From: Mucilaginibacter saanensis
GTDB taxonomy: Bacteria; Bacteroidota; Bacteroidia; Sphingobacteriales; Sphingobacteriaceae
NCBI RefSeq assembly: GCF_014200575.1
Contig: NZ_JACHBZ010000002.1
Location: forward strand, 682,001 to 746,000
Reading direction: 5' to 3'
DNA: 64,000 nucleotides
Shown here: positions 28,581 to 38,359 of the stretch, piece after piece
How the letters are laid out: the number at the start of each line of letters is the position of its first letter
Position numbering within the stretch: the stretch's first letter is position 1
The notes under the pieces: generated by a model
The model's database searches: none
The model's input: the letters and a program-made list of their open reading frames with translations, nothing else
What the model was told of the DNA's origin: nothing
Program-made: the position numbers and the translations under genes

Positions 28581-30959
28581 ATGATTAAGAACTATATCAA
28601 AATTGCCTGGCGCAATCTAAAGCGTAACAAGGCTTATGCAGCAATCAGCGTTATTGGTTTAGCGCTGGGGATTACCTGTGGCATACTGATTTTTACGTTG
28701 ATAACGTATCACCTTAGTTTTGATACTTTTCATAAAAACTCAAACAGGGTTTATCGCCTTTATACCGAGTGGCATGATGAGAGTGTCGGTAGATCTTCAG
28801 GAGTTCCGCAACCTTTAGGAAAAACGTTCAAAAATGATTTTACCCTGGCCGAAAAAACAGCCAGAGTGATCAATTTCCCCAATAACCTGATCACCATAAC
28901 TCAAAGCGGGCAGATAAAAAAGTTTAAAGAAGAAAACGGTGTAGCTTTTACCGAGCCTGAATATTTTGATATTTTGAATTTTCCACTGTTAAAAGGGGAT
29001 AAGAAGACCATATTGGTACAACCCGGGGAAGCTGTTATAACTGAAAAAGTTGCGCATAAATATTTCGGTAATGACAATGCTATCGGGAAAGTTATCCGTC
29101 TTGATAATAAGGTGAATTTTACGGTAACAGGTATTTTAAAAAACTTGCCGCCGAATACAGACAGAGTTCAGGAAATTTATGTTTCCTACGCCAATATGGA
29201 CGAATACGCGGGTAAAGGTCGAGAGGGAAACTGGGGCGGTGTTTACAGCGGCAGCGAGGTTTTTACTTTGTTAAAACCATCAACCACTATGGCACAAGCC
29301 GATAACGCCATGGGGCTTATAGTAAAAAAACACTATACAGGGCGTGATTTGAAAGTATGGCGTTTTAAACTGCAGCCACTTTCCAATATTCACTTTAACC
29401 CAGACCTGGGAGGATATGCAGATAAAAAATATTTGTGGGCATTGTTCTTTATCGGGTTATTCCTGATTATTACGGCATGTGTTAATTTTGTTAACCTGGC
29501 AACCGCGCAGGCGTTAAACCGCTCCAAGGAAGTAGGAATCAGGAAAGTATTGGGTAGTTTACCGTACCAGCTTTTTTGGCAGTTTATTGCCGAAACAGCT
29601 CTGATCACTTTGGTAGCTGTTGTGTTGGCCATTGGCTTATCAATAGCGACGTTACCCGCTATAAACCAATTGTTTCAATCGCAAATGGAATTTAATAAAG
29701 GAGAACTATCCGTATTTATTGTTGTTATAGGCTTGGTTGTCATATTCTTATCCGGTTCTTATCCGGGTTTGGTGCTGGCCCGTTTTCAGCCAATACCGGC
29801 GCTTAAAAGCAAACTTTCGCAAAAACATATCGGAGGTTTTTCCTTACGAAGGATATTGGTAGTAACCCAATTCTCCATTTCACAGATCTTAATTATTGGT
29901 ACCATTATCATTGTGTCCCAATTGCATTATTCACAAACAGCCGATCTTGGTTTTAATAAAGACGCTGTAGTACTATTGCCTGTGCCCCAAAACGATAAGG
30001 CTAAGCTTAGTACCATGCGTAACCGCATTAAAGAAGTACAAGGTGTTGAAGATGTTTCTTATTGTTATAAAGCACCTGCATCACAATCAAATAATAGCAC
30101 CGGCGTAAACTATGATCACCGGGCCGAGGATGAGCATTGGGGCATCAATACAAAAAATGGCGATGAAAACTATCTTTCTACCTTTGGTATGAAGTTAGTA
30201 GCCGGCAGGAATTTCTTCCCGGCCGATACCACACGTGAATTTTTGGTAAACGAAACTTTTGTAAAAAAGCTCAATCTTAAACCACAGGATGTAATAGGAA
30301 AAATTTTAAGCATAAACGGCAGGCATACTACAGCCCCAATTGTGGGAGTGGTTAAGGATTTCTATAACTACTCCTTTCACACCGAAATTTCGCCGGTATG
30401 CATTATGCCTGATATTGGCTCTTATTCAACCCTGGCTGTTAAGATAAATATGCGTAATGCAAAAGCGTCGCTTGCCTCATTTGAAAAAATATGGAACGAA
30501 ACCTTTCCTGAAGAACTATACTCATACCAGTTTTTAGATGACAGTATCAACAAGTTTTACGAGCAGGATAATATTCAGCTTAAACTGGTTGAATCATTTG
30601 CTGGTATAGCCATATTGATAGGTTGTTTAGGTTTATACGGTTTGGTATCATTTATGGCAGTGCGCAAAACCAAAGAAATAGGCGTTCGGAAAGTGTTGGG
30701 AGCCAATATACAACATATCTTATGGCTGTTTGGTAAGGAGTTTTGCCGTTTGCTGCTCATTGCCTTTTTAATAGCGGCACCCTTGGCTTGGTGGGCTATG
30801 AACAATTATCTGCAGGATTTTACATACCGCATAACTATTGGTCCGGGTATTTTCATGGTGTCTATACTGTCAACATTTATTATTGCTTCAATAACGGTTG
30901 GCTATCGCTCTGTTATTGCGGCGTTGGCGAACCCGGTTAAAAGTTTAAGGAGTGAGTAA
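28581..30959 (+). CDS. FtsX-like ABC transporter permease 11 (double FtsX, 792 aa)
   Basis: It belongs to the F[LF]D..I..FY..E subfamily ([16 protein letters not shown]) and resembles permease 9 most. Coupling motifs are [13 protein letters not shown] and [13 protein letters not shown]. The C-terminal TM pair includes [22 protein letters not shown], where IGPG is shared with permeases 10 and 12 but not with 7, 8 or 9. This may reflect gene conversion between neighbours. It lies 48 bp after permease 10. The tail is NPVKSLRSE. Confidence 0.93.
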   Translation: MIKNYIKIAWRNLKRNKAYAAISVIGLALGITCGILIFTLITYHLSFDTFHKNSNRVYRLYTEWHDESVGRSSGVPQPLGKTFKNDFTLAEKTARVINFPNNLITITQSGQIKKFKEENGVAFTEPEYFDILNFPLLKGDKKTILVQPGEAVITEKVAHKYFGNDNAIGKVIRLDNKVNFTVTGILKNLPPNTDRVQEIYVSYANMDEYAGKGREGNWGGVYSGSEVFTLLKPSTTMAQADNAMGLIVKKHYTGRDLKVWRFKLQPLSNIHFNPDLGGYADKKYLWALFFIGLFLIITACVNFVNLATAQALNRSKEVGIRKVLGSLPYQLFWQFIAETALITLVAVVLAIGLSIATLPAINQLFQSQMEFNKGELSVFIVVIGLVVIFLSGSYPGLVLARFQPIPALKSKLSQKHIGGFSLRRILVVTQFSISQILIIGTIIIVSQLHYSQTADLGFNKDAVVLLPVPQNDKAKLSTMRNRIKEVQGVEDVSYCYKAPASQSNNSTGVNYDHRAEDEHWGINTKNGDENYLSTFGMKLVAGRNFFPADTTREFLVNETFVKKLNLKPQDVIGKILSINGRHTTAPIVGVVKDFYNYSFHTEISPVCIMPDIGSYSTLAVKINMRNAKASLASFEKIWNETFPEELYSYQFLDDSINKFYEQDNIQLKLVESFAGIAILIGCLGLYGLVSFMAVRKTKEIGVRKVLGANIQHILWLFGKEFCRLLLIAFLIAAPLAWWAMNNYLQDFTYRITIGPGIFMVSILSTFIIASITVGYRSVIAALANPVKSLRSE

Positions 30960-30999
30960 TTTATAACGCATCTACAATGGAATTAATAAACGTATCCGA

Positions 31000-33372
31000 A
31001 TGATTAAGAATTATCTAAAAATTGCCTGGCGCAATATCATCAATAATAAAATTTACAGTGCCATTAATATATTGGGGCTGGCGGCTGGTATGGCCGTGGC
31101 CCTGCTGATAGCCTTATGGGTTAATAATGAGTATTCGTACGATAGATCATTACCAGATTACCAGCAATTATATCAGGTAAGGCGTAATTTTAATAGCAAT
31201 GGCGAAACCTTGACGTTTAGCTCCACCTCGCTTAAACTGGCAGATGCACTTCGTACAAGCATTCCTGAAATTGAATACGTTGCAGAATCTGACGGTGGCA
31301 GCTCTCATGGCTTAATGGTAGGCGATAAAAAACTTTATCTGGGTGGTATAGAATCGGGAACCAACTTTTTGCAGATGTTTAAGTTTCCGATGGTACAGGG
31401 CATCGCAAGTGCCGCTTTGCAGGATCCTTATTCTATTGTACTTACTCAGGCCACCGCTAAAGCCTTGTTCGGTACCGAAAATGTGGTTAATAAAGTAGTT
31501 AGGATTGATAATGCATACAATTTAAAGGTTACCGGCGTACTCAAAGATCTTCCGTCAAACTCCTCATTTCAATTTGTTAAATATGTTATTCCTGTCAGTT
31601 TTTTAGAGTTAACTCAAGCCTGGACTAAAGGAGCCCACAACAGCTTTGGCTTTAATGCTTTTTCAATATATGTTAAACTTAAACCTGGTATATCTTATAC
31701 CCAGATAGCTCCAAAAATTAAAAATATTGAAAAAGGTGAAGACAATACCAATGCAAAAAACTCAGATGTAATTATGCAGCCTATGCAGGATTGGCACTTA
31801 TTTTCCGATTACAAAAACGGAATTGCCAGCGGTGGCTTTATTGAATATGTGCGCATATTTAGCATTATCGGTATTTTGGTTTTGCTTATAGCCTGTATCA
31901 ATTTTATAAATTTGACTACTGCACGGTCTGAGAAAAGGGCACGTGAAGTGGGGATACGCAAAGCCATAGGCTCGCAGCGTAAACATCTGATATTTCAGTT
32001 TTTAACAGAGTCTTTGCTGGTCACCTTTATATCGTTCTTATGCTCTGTGCTGTTTGTGCAACTGGCCTTGGGGCCATTTAATGCACTTACAGGTACTATG
32101 ATTCGTATTCCGTTTGGCAGCATTACTTTTTGGTTGATCATGATGGTTTGCGTTTTGATTACTGCGCTTATAGCCGGTAGCAGGCCGGCTTTTTATCTGT
32201 CATCATTTAATCCGGTTAAGGTATTAAAGGGGACCATGCATGTTGGCAAGTCGGCAACACTATCAAGAAAAGTATTGGTGGTAATGCAGTTTAGCTGTTC
32301 AATAGCATTAATAATAAGCACAGTTGTTATATACCGGCAAATACAATATGCCAAAAACAGGCCCACCGGTTTTAGTATTAACCGGCTGCTAACCACCAAT
32401 TCAAATAGCGACCTGGGCAAAAACTATATAGCTCTTAGAGACGAACTGTTACAAAGCGGAACGGTTGAAAATATTACCAGTGCGTCCAGCCCGGCTACGG
32501 ATATCGGGATGCATAATGATATTGATCAATGGCCTGGTAAAATGGCTGGCGAAACAGTGGAAATGGGGGTTATATCAATAGCCGACAATTACTTTAAAAC
32601 GTTAGGAATGGCCGTAGTATCAGGGAGAGATTTCAACGGTACCCCATCTGATACCTCTAATGTGATATTTAATGAAACAGCTATTAAGCGTCTGCGTTTA
32701 AAGAATCCTATCAGTCAGATTATTACCTATGGCGGCAGACCGACAAAAATTGTAGGCGTAGTAAAGGATGCCCTCATGCTATCGCCATTTGCCAAGGCCG
32801 ATCCAACTATGTTTGTTTATGGCAATTACACCCAGGATAATATTATTTACCGGTTGTCGCCAAATGTCAACGCGCATAATGCCATTGATAAAATCACCGG
32901 GGTATTTACTAAATATAGCCCTGCTTATCCGTTTACCTATAGGTTTGTTGACGATGACTATAATAAGAAGTTTAATCAAGAGGTATTGATAGGCAAGCTA
33001 TCGGGCATTTTTGCCGGATTGGCTATTTTTATATCTTGCCTCGGATTGTTCGGTCTGGCAGCTTACATAGCCGAGCAGCGTACCAAAGAGATTGGCGTAC
33101 GTAAAGTGCTGGGTGCCACTGTGGGACAGCTATGGTTTTTATTATCCAGGGATTTTGTTTTACTGGTGGTGATGAGCTGTGTGATAGCGTCACCGGTTGC
33201 ATTTTACTTTTTACAAAACTGGCTGCAGAAATATGATTACCGGGTAAGCATCGGTCCTGGAGTATTCATTACTTCAGCATTGCTGGCTATTGTTATTACA
33301 CTTGTAACTATTAGTTTTCAGGCTATAAAGGCGGCAATTGCCAATCCGGTTAAAAGTTTAAGAAGCGAGTAA
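31000..33372 (+). CDS. FtsX-like ABC transporter permease 12 (double FtsX, 790 aa)
   Basis: This is the paralogue of permease 10. It shares the MIKNYLKIAWRNI start, the AGMAVAL TM1, RAREVGIRKAIGSQ, the SRPAFYLSSFNPVKVLKG block and WLQKYDYR near the end. The second coupling motif is [13 protein letters not shown] and the tail NPVKSLRSE. It lies 40 bp after permease 11. The second periplasmic half contains KDALMLSPFAKADPTMFVYG, matching KDALMESPF in permease 10 where other relatives have KDFHFxSL, a useful marker of this pair. Confidence 0.93.
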   Translation: MIKNYLKIAWRNIINNKIYSAINILGLAAGMAVALLIALWVNNEYSYDRSLPDYQQLYQVRRNFNSNGETLTFSSTSLKLADALRTSIPEIEYVAESDGGSSHGLMVGDKKLYLGGIESGTNFLQMFKFPMVQGIASAALQDPYSIVLTQATAKALFGTENVVNKVVRIDNAYNLKVTGVLKDLPSNSSFQFVKYVIPVSFLELTQAWTKGAHNSFGFNAFSIYVKLKPGISYTQIAPKIKNIEKGEDNTNAKNSDVIMQPMQDWHLFSDYKNGIASGGFIEYVRIFSIIGILVLLIACINFINLTTARSEKRAREVGIRKAIGSQRKHLIFQFLTESLLVTFISFLCSVLFVQLALGPFNALTGTMIRIPFGSITFWLIMMVCVLITALIAGSRPAFYLSSFNPVKVLKGTMHVGKSATLSRKVLVVMQFSCSIALIISTVVIYRQIQYAKNRPTGFSINRLLTTNSNSDLGKNYIALRDELLQSGTVENITSASSPATDIGMHNDIDQWPGKMAGETVEMGVISIADNYFKTLGMAVVSGRDFNGTPSDTSNVIFNETAIKRLRLKNPISQIITYGGRPTKIVGVVKDALMLSPFAKADPTMFVYGNYTQDNIIYRLSPNVNAHNAIDKITGVFTKYSPAYPFTYRFVDDDYNKKFNQEVLIGKLSGIFAGLAIFISCLGLFGLAAYIAEQRTKEIGVRKVLGATVGQLWFLLSRDFVLLVVMSCVIASPVAFYFLQNWLQKYDYRVSIGPGVFITSALLAIVITLVTISFQAIKAAIANPVKSLRSE

Positions 33373-33406
33373 AATATTACTTAGATTATTATTAAAAGAT
33401 ATCGTT

Positions 33407-35791
33407 ATGATCAGAAACTATTTCAAAATCGCGTTACGTAACCTTTGGAAACATAAGGCCTTTTCCATTATAAATATCACAGGCTTATCAATAGGTATAA
33501 CTGCCTGCTTTTTTATATTTATGTATGTGAGTTTTGAACTCAGCTATGATAACTTTCATACCAAGGCTGATCGGATCTATCGTTTGGTTACTGATATAAA
33601 AACGCCCACCGAAACTATCAATACAGGCGTAACAGCATGGCCGTTTGCTCCTAATATTAAGAACGATTTTCCAGAGGTGGAATCATTTGTGCGGATAAGC
33701 GGCAGCAGCCTTTTGGTCAGGCATGGCGATATCAAGTTTCAGGAGGAAAAATCAGCATTTGCTGATTCAACTTTCTTTAAGGTGTTTGACTTCAAGTTAT
33801 TAAAAGGCGATCCTAAAACTGCCTTATCGGCCCCGGCCAGTGTGGTGTTTACTGAATCAACAGCTAAAAAGTATTTTGGCAATGCTAATCCCATCGGGCA
33901 AACAGTGTTGGTAACCGGTGATGCCGTACCTGCGATAGTAACCGGCTTAATGAAGGATATGCCTGAAAACTCGCAAATAAAGGCTGATATGCTTGTTTCC
34001 ATGTCATCACTTACCCAAAAGTTTAATAAAGGTCTTGATAATCAATGGGGTAATTTCGGTGCTACAAGCTATCTGTTGTTAAAACCGGGTGCAAATCCTA
34101 AAACACTTGAGGCAAAATTTCCTGGGTTTATTGAAAATCATAACGGTAAAGAACGCAAAGCCAGCCAGATGTTTTATACATTTTTTCTGGAACCCATGAC
34201 ATCAGTATACCTGCATTCAAAACGCGATGGGAGTGGTGCTTCAGGGAGTATAACCAATGTGTATGTTTTTGGTATAGTGGCCGTATTTATATTACTTATT
34301 GCCTGCATTAACTTCGTGAATCTTACCACTGCGCGCTCTGTGGAACGGGCCAAAGAGGTAGGGATAAGAAAAGTTGTAGGTGCGGAGAAAGGGCAACTGG
34401 CCAGGCAGTTCATAGGCGAATCGGTAGTATTATGTTTAATAGCATTTATACTCACTATTTTATTTTCCGTGCTGTTATTGCCGTTGTTTAACCAGCTCGC
34501 GGGTAAGATTATCAGCCCTGGTATATTTTCTAACTGGTATTATGTACTTATATTATTGGTAACTTCGGTAGTGATAGGCTTGGTTGCGGGTATATATCCC
34601 GCTCTGGTACTGTCTTCATTTAAACCTGTTGTAGTTTTAAAGGGGCGATTCTCAGGTGGCAACAAGGGTAATTTATTGCGGAAAACGCTCGTAATATCCC
34701 AATTTACAATATCCATAGCCTTAATAATAGGTACTATTATAGTGTATACGCAAATGGATTTTATGCAAAATCGCGATCTTGGTTTTAGTAAAGACCAGAT
34801 GCTGATTCTGGACACAAATGGTGATCCGGCGGCCGACGCATTAAAGCAGGCCATTGCTACTTTACCGGGGGTAAAATCAACCGCAAACTCGTCCAGTATA
34901 CCTGGTGGCGGTAATCCGGGGGCCTATTCTGAAATTGAAAATAAAAAAGGCGACCTGCAAATAGCAAATCTCGACCTGTATTTTGTTGATTATGATTATG
35001 TAAACCAGTTTAAAATAAAAATGGTTGCAGGCCGGGCTTTTTCGCGGGAGTTTGGAACTGATACCGCACAGGCCATGTTATTAAATGAAGCTGCGATTAA
35101 AATGTTTGGTTACAGTTCGCCACAGCAGGCTATTGGCAGGCGTTTCAGGCAATGGGGACGCGAAGGTAAGATAGTAGGGGTAATGAAGGATTTTCATTTC
35201 CGGTCGTTACAGGAAAATATTAAACCACTAAGTATGCGTATTGAACTTAAGCAGCTTGGCCTTATTTCTGTAAAGGTATCATCACAAAATTTAACCGCCA
35301 CTATTGCTGCTATTGAAAATAAATGGAAAGTACTAATCCCTAACAGACCGTTCAGTTATTACTTTTTAGATGAATTTTTTGACAGGCAATATCGCACCGA
35401 GCAACGTTTTGGCAAGCTGTTCTTTAATTTTGCGGTATTGGCCATATTAATTTCGTGTTTGGGTTTATTAGGCCTAGCATCATACAGCACCTTACAGCGC
35501 ACCCGTGAAATAGGTATCCGAAAAGTGTTGGGCGCCACCGTTCCCGGAATTGTAAATATGCTCTCTAAGGATTTCCTGATCCTGGTTGTTTTGTCTTTTG
35601 TAATAGCAACACCGGTATCATGGTTCTTTATGCACAAGTGGCTGCAGGATTTTGCCTACCGGATTGATATAAGCTGGTGGATATTTGCTCTGGCAGGTAT
35701 ATTAGCAATTGTAATTGCACTGGCAACCATCAGTTTTCAAGCCATTAAAGCGGCCATGAGTAACCCCGTTAAAAGTTTAAGGAGCGAATAA
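33407..35791 (+). CDS. FtsX-like ABC transporter permease 13 (double FtsX, 794 aa)
   Basis: This is the last permease of the array, 34 bp after permease 12 and followed 25 bp later by a terminator. Coupling motifs are [13 protein letters not shown] and RTREIGIRKVLGA. The tail is NPVKSLRSE. It belongs to the YRTEQRxGKLF group like permeases 1 and 5, but is not a close copy of either. TM1 SIGITACFFIFMYV contains two adjacent Phe and a Cys. It ends the unit led by promoter copy C. Confidence 0.93.
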   Translation: MIRNYFKIALRNLWKHKAFSIINITGLSIGITACFFIFMYVSFELSYDNFHTKADRIYRLVTDIKTPTETINTGVTAWPFAPNIKNDFPEVESFVRISGSSLLVRHGDIKFQEEKSAFADSTFFKVFDFKLLKGDPKTALSAPASVVFTESTAKKYFGNANPIGQTVLVTGDAVPAIVTGLMKDMPENSQIKADMLVSMSSLTQKFNKGLDNQWGNFGATSYLLLKPGANPKTLEAKFPGFIENHNGKERKASQMFYTFFLEPMTSVYLHSKRDGSGASGSITNVYVFGIVAVFILLIACINFVNLTTARSVERAKEVGIRKVVGAEKGQLARQFIGESVVLCLIAFILTILFSVLLLPLFNQLAGKIISPGIFSNWYYVLILLVTSVVIGLVAGIYPALVLSSFKPVVVLKGRFSGGNKGNLLRKTLVISQFTISIALIIGTIIVYTQMDFMQNRDLGFSKDQMLILDTNGDPAADALKQAIATLPGVKSTANSSSIPGGGNPGAYSEIENKKGDLQIANLDLYFVDYDYVNQFKIKMVAGRAFSREFGTDTAQAMLLNEAAIKMFGYSSPQQAIGRRFRQWGREGKIVGVMKDFHFRSLQENIKPLSMRIELKQLGLISVKVSSQNLTATIAAIENKWKVLIPNRPFSYYFLDEFFDRQYRTEQRFGKLFFNFAVLAILISCLGLLGLASYSTLQRTREIGIRKVLGATVPGIVNMLSKDFLILVVLSFVIATPVSWFFMHKWLQDFAYRIDISWWIFALAGILAIVIALATISFQAIKAAMSNPVKSLRSE

Positions 35792-35816
35792 AAGTTAAAC
35801 ATAAAAGCGTTAAAGA

Positions 35817-35849
35817 AAAAGGGTTAGGGCTTTAGGCTTTAACCCTTTT
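35817..35849 (+). terminator. Intrinsic terminator closing the permease array
   Basis: A perfect 10-bp stem AAAAGGGTTA/TAACCCTTTT (35817-35826 with 35840-35849) has a 13-nt loop and is followed by a T-rich stretch (GTGTTTTTGTT). It lies 25 bases past permease 13, and promoter copy D begins 10 bases after it, the same terminator-then-promoter layout as at 15133-15290. Confidence 0.85.
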
Positions 35850-35859
35850 GTGTTTTTGT

Positions 35860-35969
35860 TGTATCATAACCGTACGCTCCCTGTTACATAAGCGAACAGT
35901 ATTTATATAGTGTTATTGATATAATATGTTGATTTTTAGCGTATTAAAAGTTTGGTATATTATTGATAC
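35860..35969 (+). promoter_or_regulatory. Conserved two-part promoter, copy D
   Basis: The upstream block TGTATCATAACCGTACGCTC starts at 35860, followed by CTGTTACATAAGCGAACAGT. The box TTGGTATATTATTGATAC has its GG at 35954-35955, 94 bp from the block start. The start codon at 36039 is 85 bp beyond the box, about twice the distance of the other copies. Its -12 part (TTGA) also differs from the TTTTA of copies A-C. It would drive the second ATPase and the TolC gene together. Confidence 0.7.
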
Positions 35970-36038
35970 TTGATTGCCCAAAATGAAATGATATTTTTAA
36001 GCAAAAACACATACTAACCCAAAAACAATATTTATAAG

Positions 36039-36716
36039 ATGTTATCACTCCAGCATGTTTCGAAATACTACCAGGTAGGCGGCCTTAAAAACTTTGTACT
36101 GAATAACTTGAGCCTTGAAGTTGACGAAGGCGAATTTATCTCTATCATGGGGCCTTCAGGATCGGGTAAATCATCACTGTTAAATATTATAGGTATGCTT
36201 GATGAACCATCAGAGGGTTATCACTATTTTGTTAGCCAGGCTGTACACCAGCTTAAGGAAAGACAACGTTCTGCGCTGTATAAACAATATATAGGTTTTG
36301 TTTTTCAGGCTTATCATTTAATTGATGAGCTTACTGTGGCCGAAAATATTGAAACACCACTTATTTACCAGGATTATAAAGGTGCCGAACGCAAGGCGAT
36401 GGTTGCCGATATGCTTGACCGGTTCAGCATAGTTGGCAAAAAAGACCTTTTCCCTGCACAGTTATCAGGCGGGCAGCAACAATTGGTAGGCATAGCCCGC
36501 GCACTGATTGCCAAACCTAAGCTTTTATTGGCCGATGAGCCCACAGGTAACCTAAACTCCAAACAAGGGGAGGAGATCATGGAATTGTTCCGTAAGCTTA
36601 ATAAAGAGGATGGCGTAACTATTATACAGGTAACACACTCCGAAAAAAATGCCGAATACGGTTCGCGTATCATTAATCTTTTAGATGGCAGAATCGAATC
36701 ATCAAAACAACTCTGA
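36039..36716 (+). CDS. ABC transporter ATP-binding protein, MacB/LolD type (variant signature)
   Basis: This 225-residue ATPase has Walker A GPSGSGKSS, Walker B LLLADEPT with D-loop GNLNS, and the switch His in VTHSEKNAEYG. The signature region reads LSGGQQQLVGIARAL, where the usual Arg and Ala of LSGGQQQRVAIARAL are replaced by Leu and Gly; the ATPase at 664 keeps the usual form. The D-loop Asp is Asn here (NLNS rather than NLDS). These changes might lower ATP turnover, but LSGGQ itself is intact. It is co-transcribed with a TolC gene 10 bp downstream and probably serves permeases of the array, since no other partner is nearby. Confidence 0.92.
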   Translation: MLSLQHVSKYYQVGGLKNFVLNNLSLEVDEGEFISIMGPSGSGKSSLLNIIGMLDEPSEGYHYFVSQAVHQLKERQRSALYKQYIGFVFQAYHLIDELTVAENIETPLIYQDYKGAERKAMVADMLDRFSIVGKKDLFPAQLSGGQQQLVGIARALIAKPKLLLADEPTGNLNSKQGEEIMELFRKLNKEDGVTIIQVTHSEKNAEYGSRIINLLDGRIESSKQL

Positions 36717-36726
36717 TTATATAGTA

Positions 36727-38160
36727 ATGCGATATTTTAAATTTATATTTCTTAGTTTGATTGCGCTGTCGGCCATTGAGGTGCAAGCCCAAACAGATTC
36801 TGTACTGTCTGTTAAGCAATGTGTTGACATCGCTATCAAGAATAACTTGCAGGTAAGACAGAGCGAGCTGGATATGGAACGCCTCCGTATTGGCTATAAA
36901 CAGGCTAAAGAAAATCTGTTACCTTCACTAAACGGCGAAGTAGACCATAGCATTAACCAGGGGCGTAGTATTAACCCTTTTACCAATAGTTATGTAAACC
37001 AATCATATACTTCTGGTAATTATAGCTTAAATGCCAGTTTAACCCTGTTTAGCGGCCTGCAGAATTTAAATGCCATTAAACAAACCTCATTGGCTTTCCA
37101 GGCTGGTAAGATGGATTTTCAACAGGCAAAAGATCAGGTTACCATTAATGTGATAACCGCGTATCTTTTAGTTTTGGATAATACCGAATTACTTTCGCAG
37201 GTATATAACCAGCTTGATGTGTCAAAGAAACAAGTGGAGAGGTTGGAAATACTTGAAAAGGAAGGTGCCAATAAATTACCGTCAGATCTGTACGACCTGA
37301 GAGGTACCTATGGCGATAATCAGCTCAATGTAGTAAATGCCAAAAATACGCTTGAAGCATCAAAACTGAGCCTTTTGCAGATATTGAATATTCCCTACAA
37401 TAGAAACCTAAAGCTGGAGCCCATCAGTGTACAGGATGTTGCCAAACAAACCGATCAAAATTCAGAACAGGTTTATAACACGGCCTTAGACCAATTGGCT
37501 TATGTAAAGGCCGCCGAATTGCGGCGTGAGAGTGCAGAAAAAGGGGTAAAGGTTGCCAAAGGCGCATTATCTCCTTCCATATCATTATTCGGGGGCTTGT
37601 TTACCAATTATTCCAGTGCCGCTCAAAACTCGGTATTTACTGATTCTACAACCGTAAAAACCGGTGATTTTGTTAATACGCCGGGCGGTGGTAAACAATC
37701 TGTTTATACAACCCAGGCCAACTACGCCAATAAAAGCATAGGTTATTATGATCAGTTTAAAAATAACTACAGCACACAGGTTGGAGTAAGATTAAGCGTA
37801 CCAATTTTAAACTACTTTCAAAATCGCAACAAAGTGAAGCTGGCTAAGCTTGATCTGATGAACTCCAAATATGTGGAGGAAAACAGCAAGATACTATTGC
37901 GGCAAAATGTAGAGCAGGCTTATTTAAACATGGTATCTGCCTATAACAGGTATAATGTACTGGTTGACCAGGTTAAGGCCTATGGCGAGTCGTTCAGGAT
38001 AGCTGAAATTCGTTTTAATGCCGGGGTGTTAACCTCAGTTGATTTTGTAGTTGCCAAAAACAACCTGGATAAAACTAAATTAAACCTGATTAACGCCCGT
38101 TATGATTGTTTCATTTATAATAAGATACTTGACTATTACCAGGGCAAACTTGCGTTGTAA
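36727..38160 (+). CDS. TolC family outer-membrane efflux channel
   Basis: The ATG at 36727 gives MRYFKFIFLSLIALSAIEVQAQ, a clear signal peptide, in a 477-residue protein of normal TolC size. An earlier in-frame start would overlap the ATPase gene and bury the signal. Two homologous halves are visible: an N-terminal block beginning LSVKQCVDIAIKNNLQVRQS and a second beginning AYVKAAELRRESAEKGVKVA. Both have the long coiled-coil helices and the VGVRLSVPILN-type strand of outer-membrane factors. It would form the trimeric exit duct for the adaptor-ATPase-permease complexes upstream. It is the only TolC gene in the window. Confidence 0.93.
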   Translation: MRYFKFIFLSLIALSAIEVQAQTDSVLSVKQCVDIAIKNNLQVRQSELDMERLRIGYKQAKENLLPSLNGEVDHSINQGRSINPFTNSYVNQSYTSGNYSLNASLTLFSGLQNLNAIKQTSLAFQAGKMDFQQAKDQVTINVITAYLLVLDNTELLSQVYNQLDVSKKQVERLEILEKEGANKLPSDLYDLRGTYGDNQLNVVNAKNTLEASKLSLLQILNIPYNRNLKLEPISVQDVAKQTDQNSEQVYNTALDQLAYVKAAELRRESAEKGVKVAKGALSPSISLFGGLFTNYSSAAQNSVFTDSTTVKTGDFVNTPGGGKQSVYTTQANYANKSIGYYDQFKNNYSTQVGVRLSVPILNYFQNRNKVKLAKLDLMNSKYVEENSKILLRQNVEQAYLNMVSAYNRYNVLVDQVKAYGESFRIAEIRFNAGVLTSVDFVVAKNNLDKTKLNLINARYDCFIYNKILDYYQGKLAL

Positions 38161-38223
38161 AAACGTGATAATGCGGCAGGATATATAAAAAATTTCTACT
38201 TTTATCCCCAGAGTAAGTTCCTG

Positions 38224-38278
38224 ATATCCGGTACAAAATGTTTTTTATGATTTACATAAAACATTTTGTACCGGATAT
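38224..38278. repeat. Long perfect inverted repeat (21-bp arms) after the TolC gene
   Basis: The arm ATATCCGGTACAAAATGTTT(T) at 38224-38244 pairs perfectly with 38258-38278 across a 13-nt loop. There is no T-tract after the right arm, so it is not a textbook terminator, but the stem is long enough to stop or protect transcripts. It lies between TolC and the barrel gene. It could also be a degenerate mobile palindromic element. Confidence 0.85.
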
Positions 38279-38359
38279 TGCTAATAAATAAGCATCTGCC
38301 TTCGTTATGTAGGCTATAGAAATTAAATCAATATACAATCTTACCTTTTAACAACTTTT

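Noticed and set aside
36685-36726. Earlier in-frame start for the TolC protein
   Set aside because: It would overlap the ATPase gene and add 14 polar residues before a clear signal peptide.
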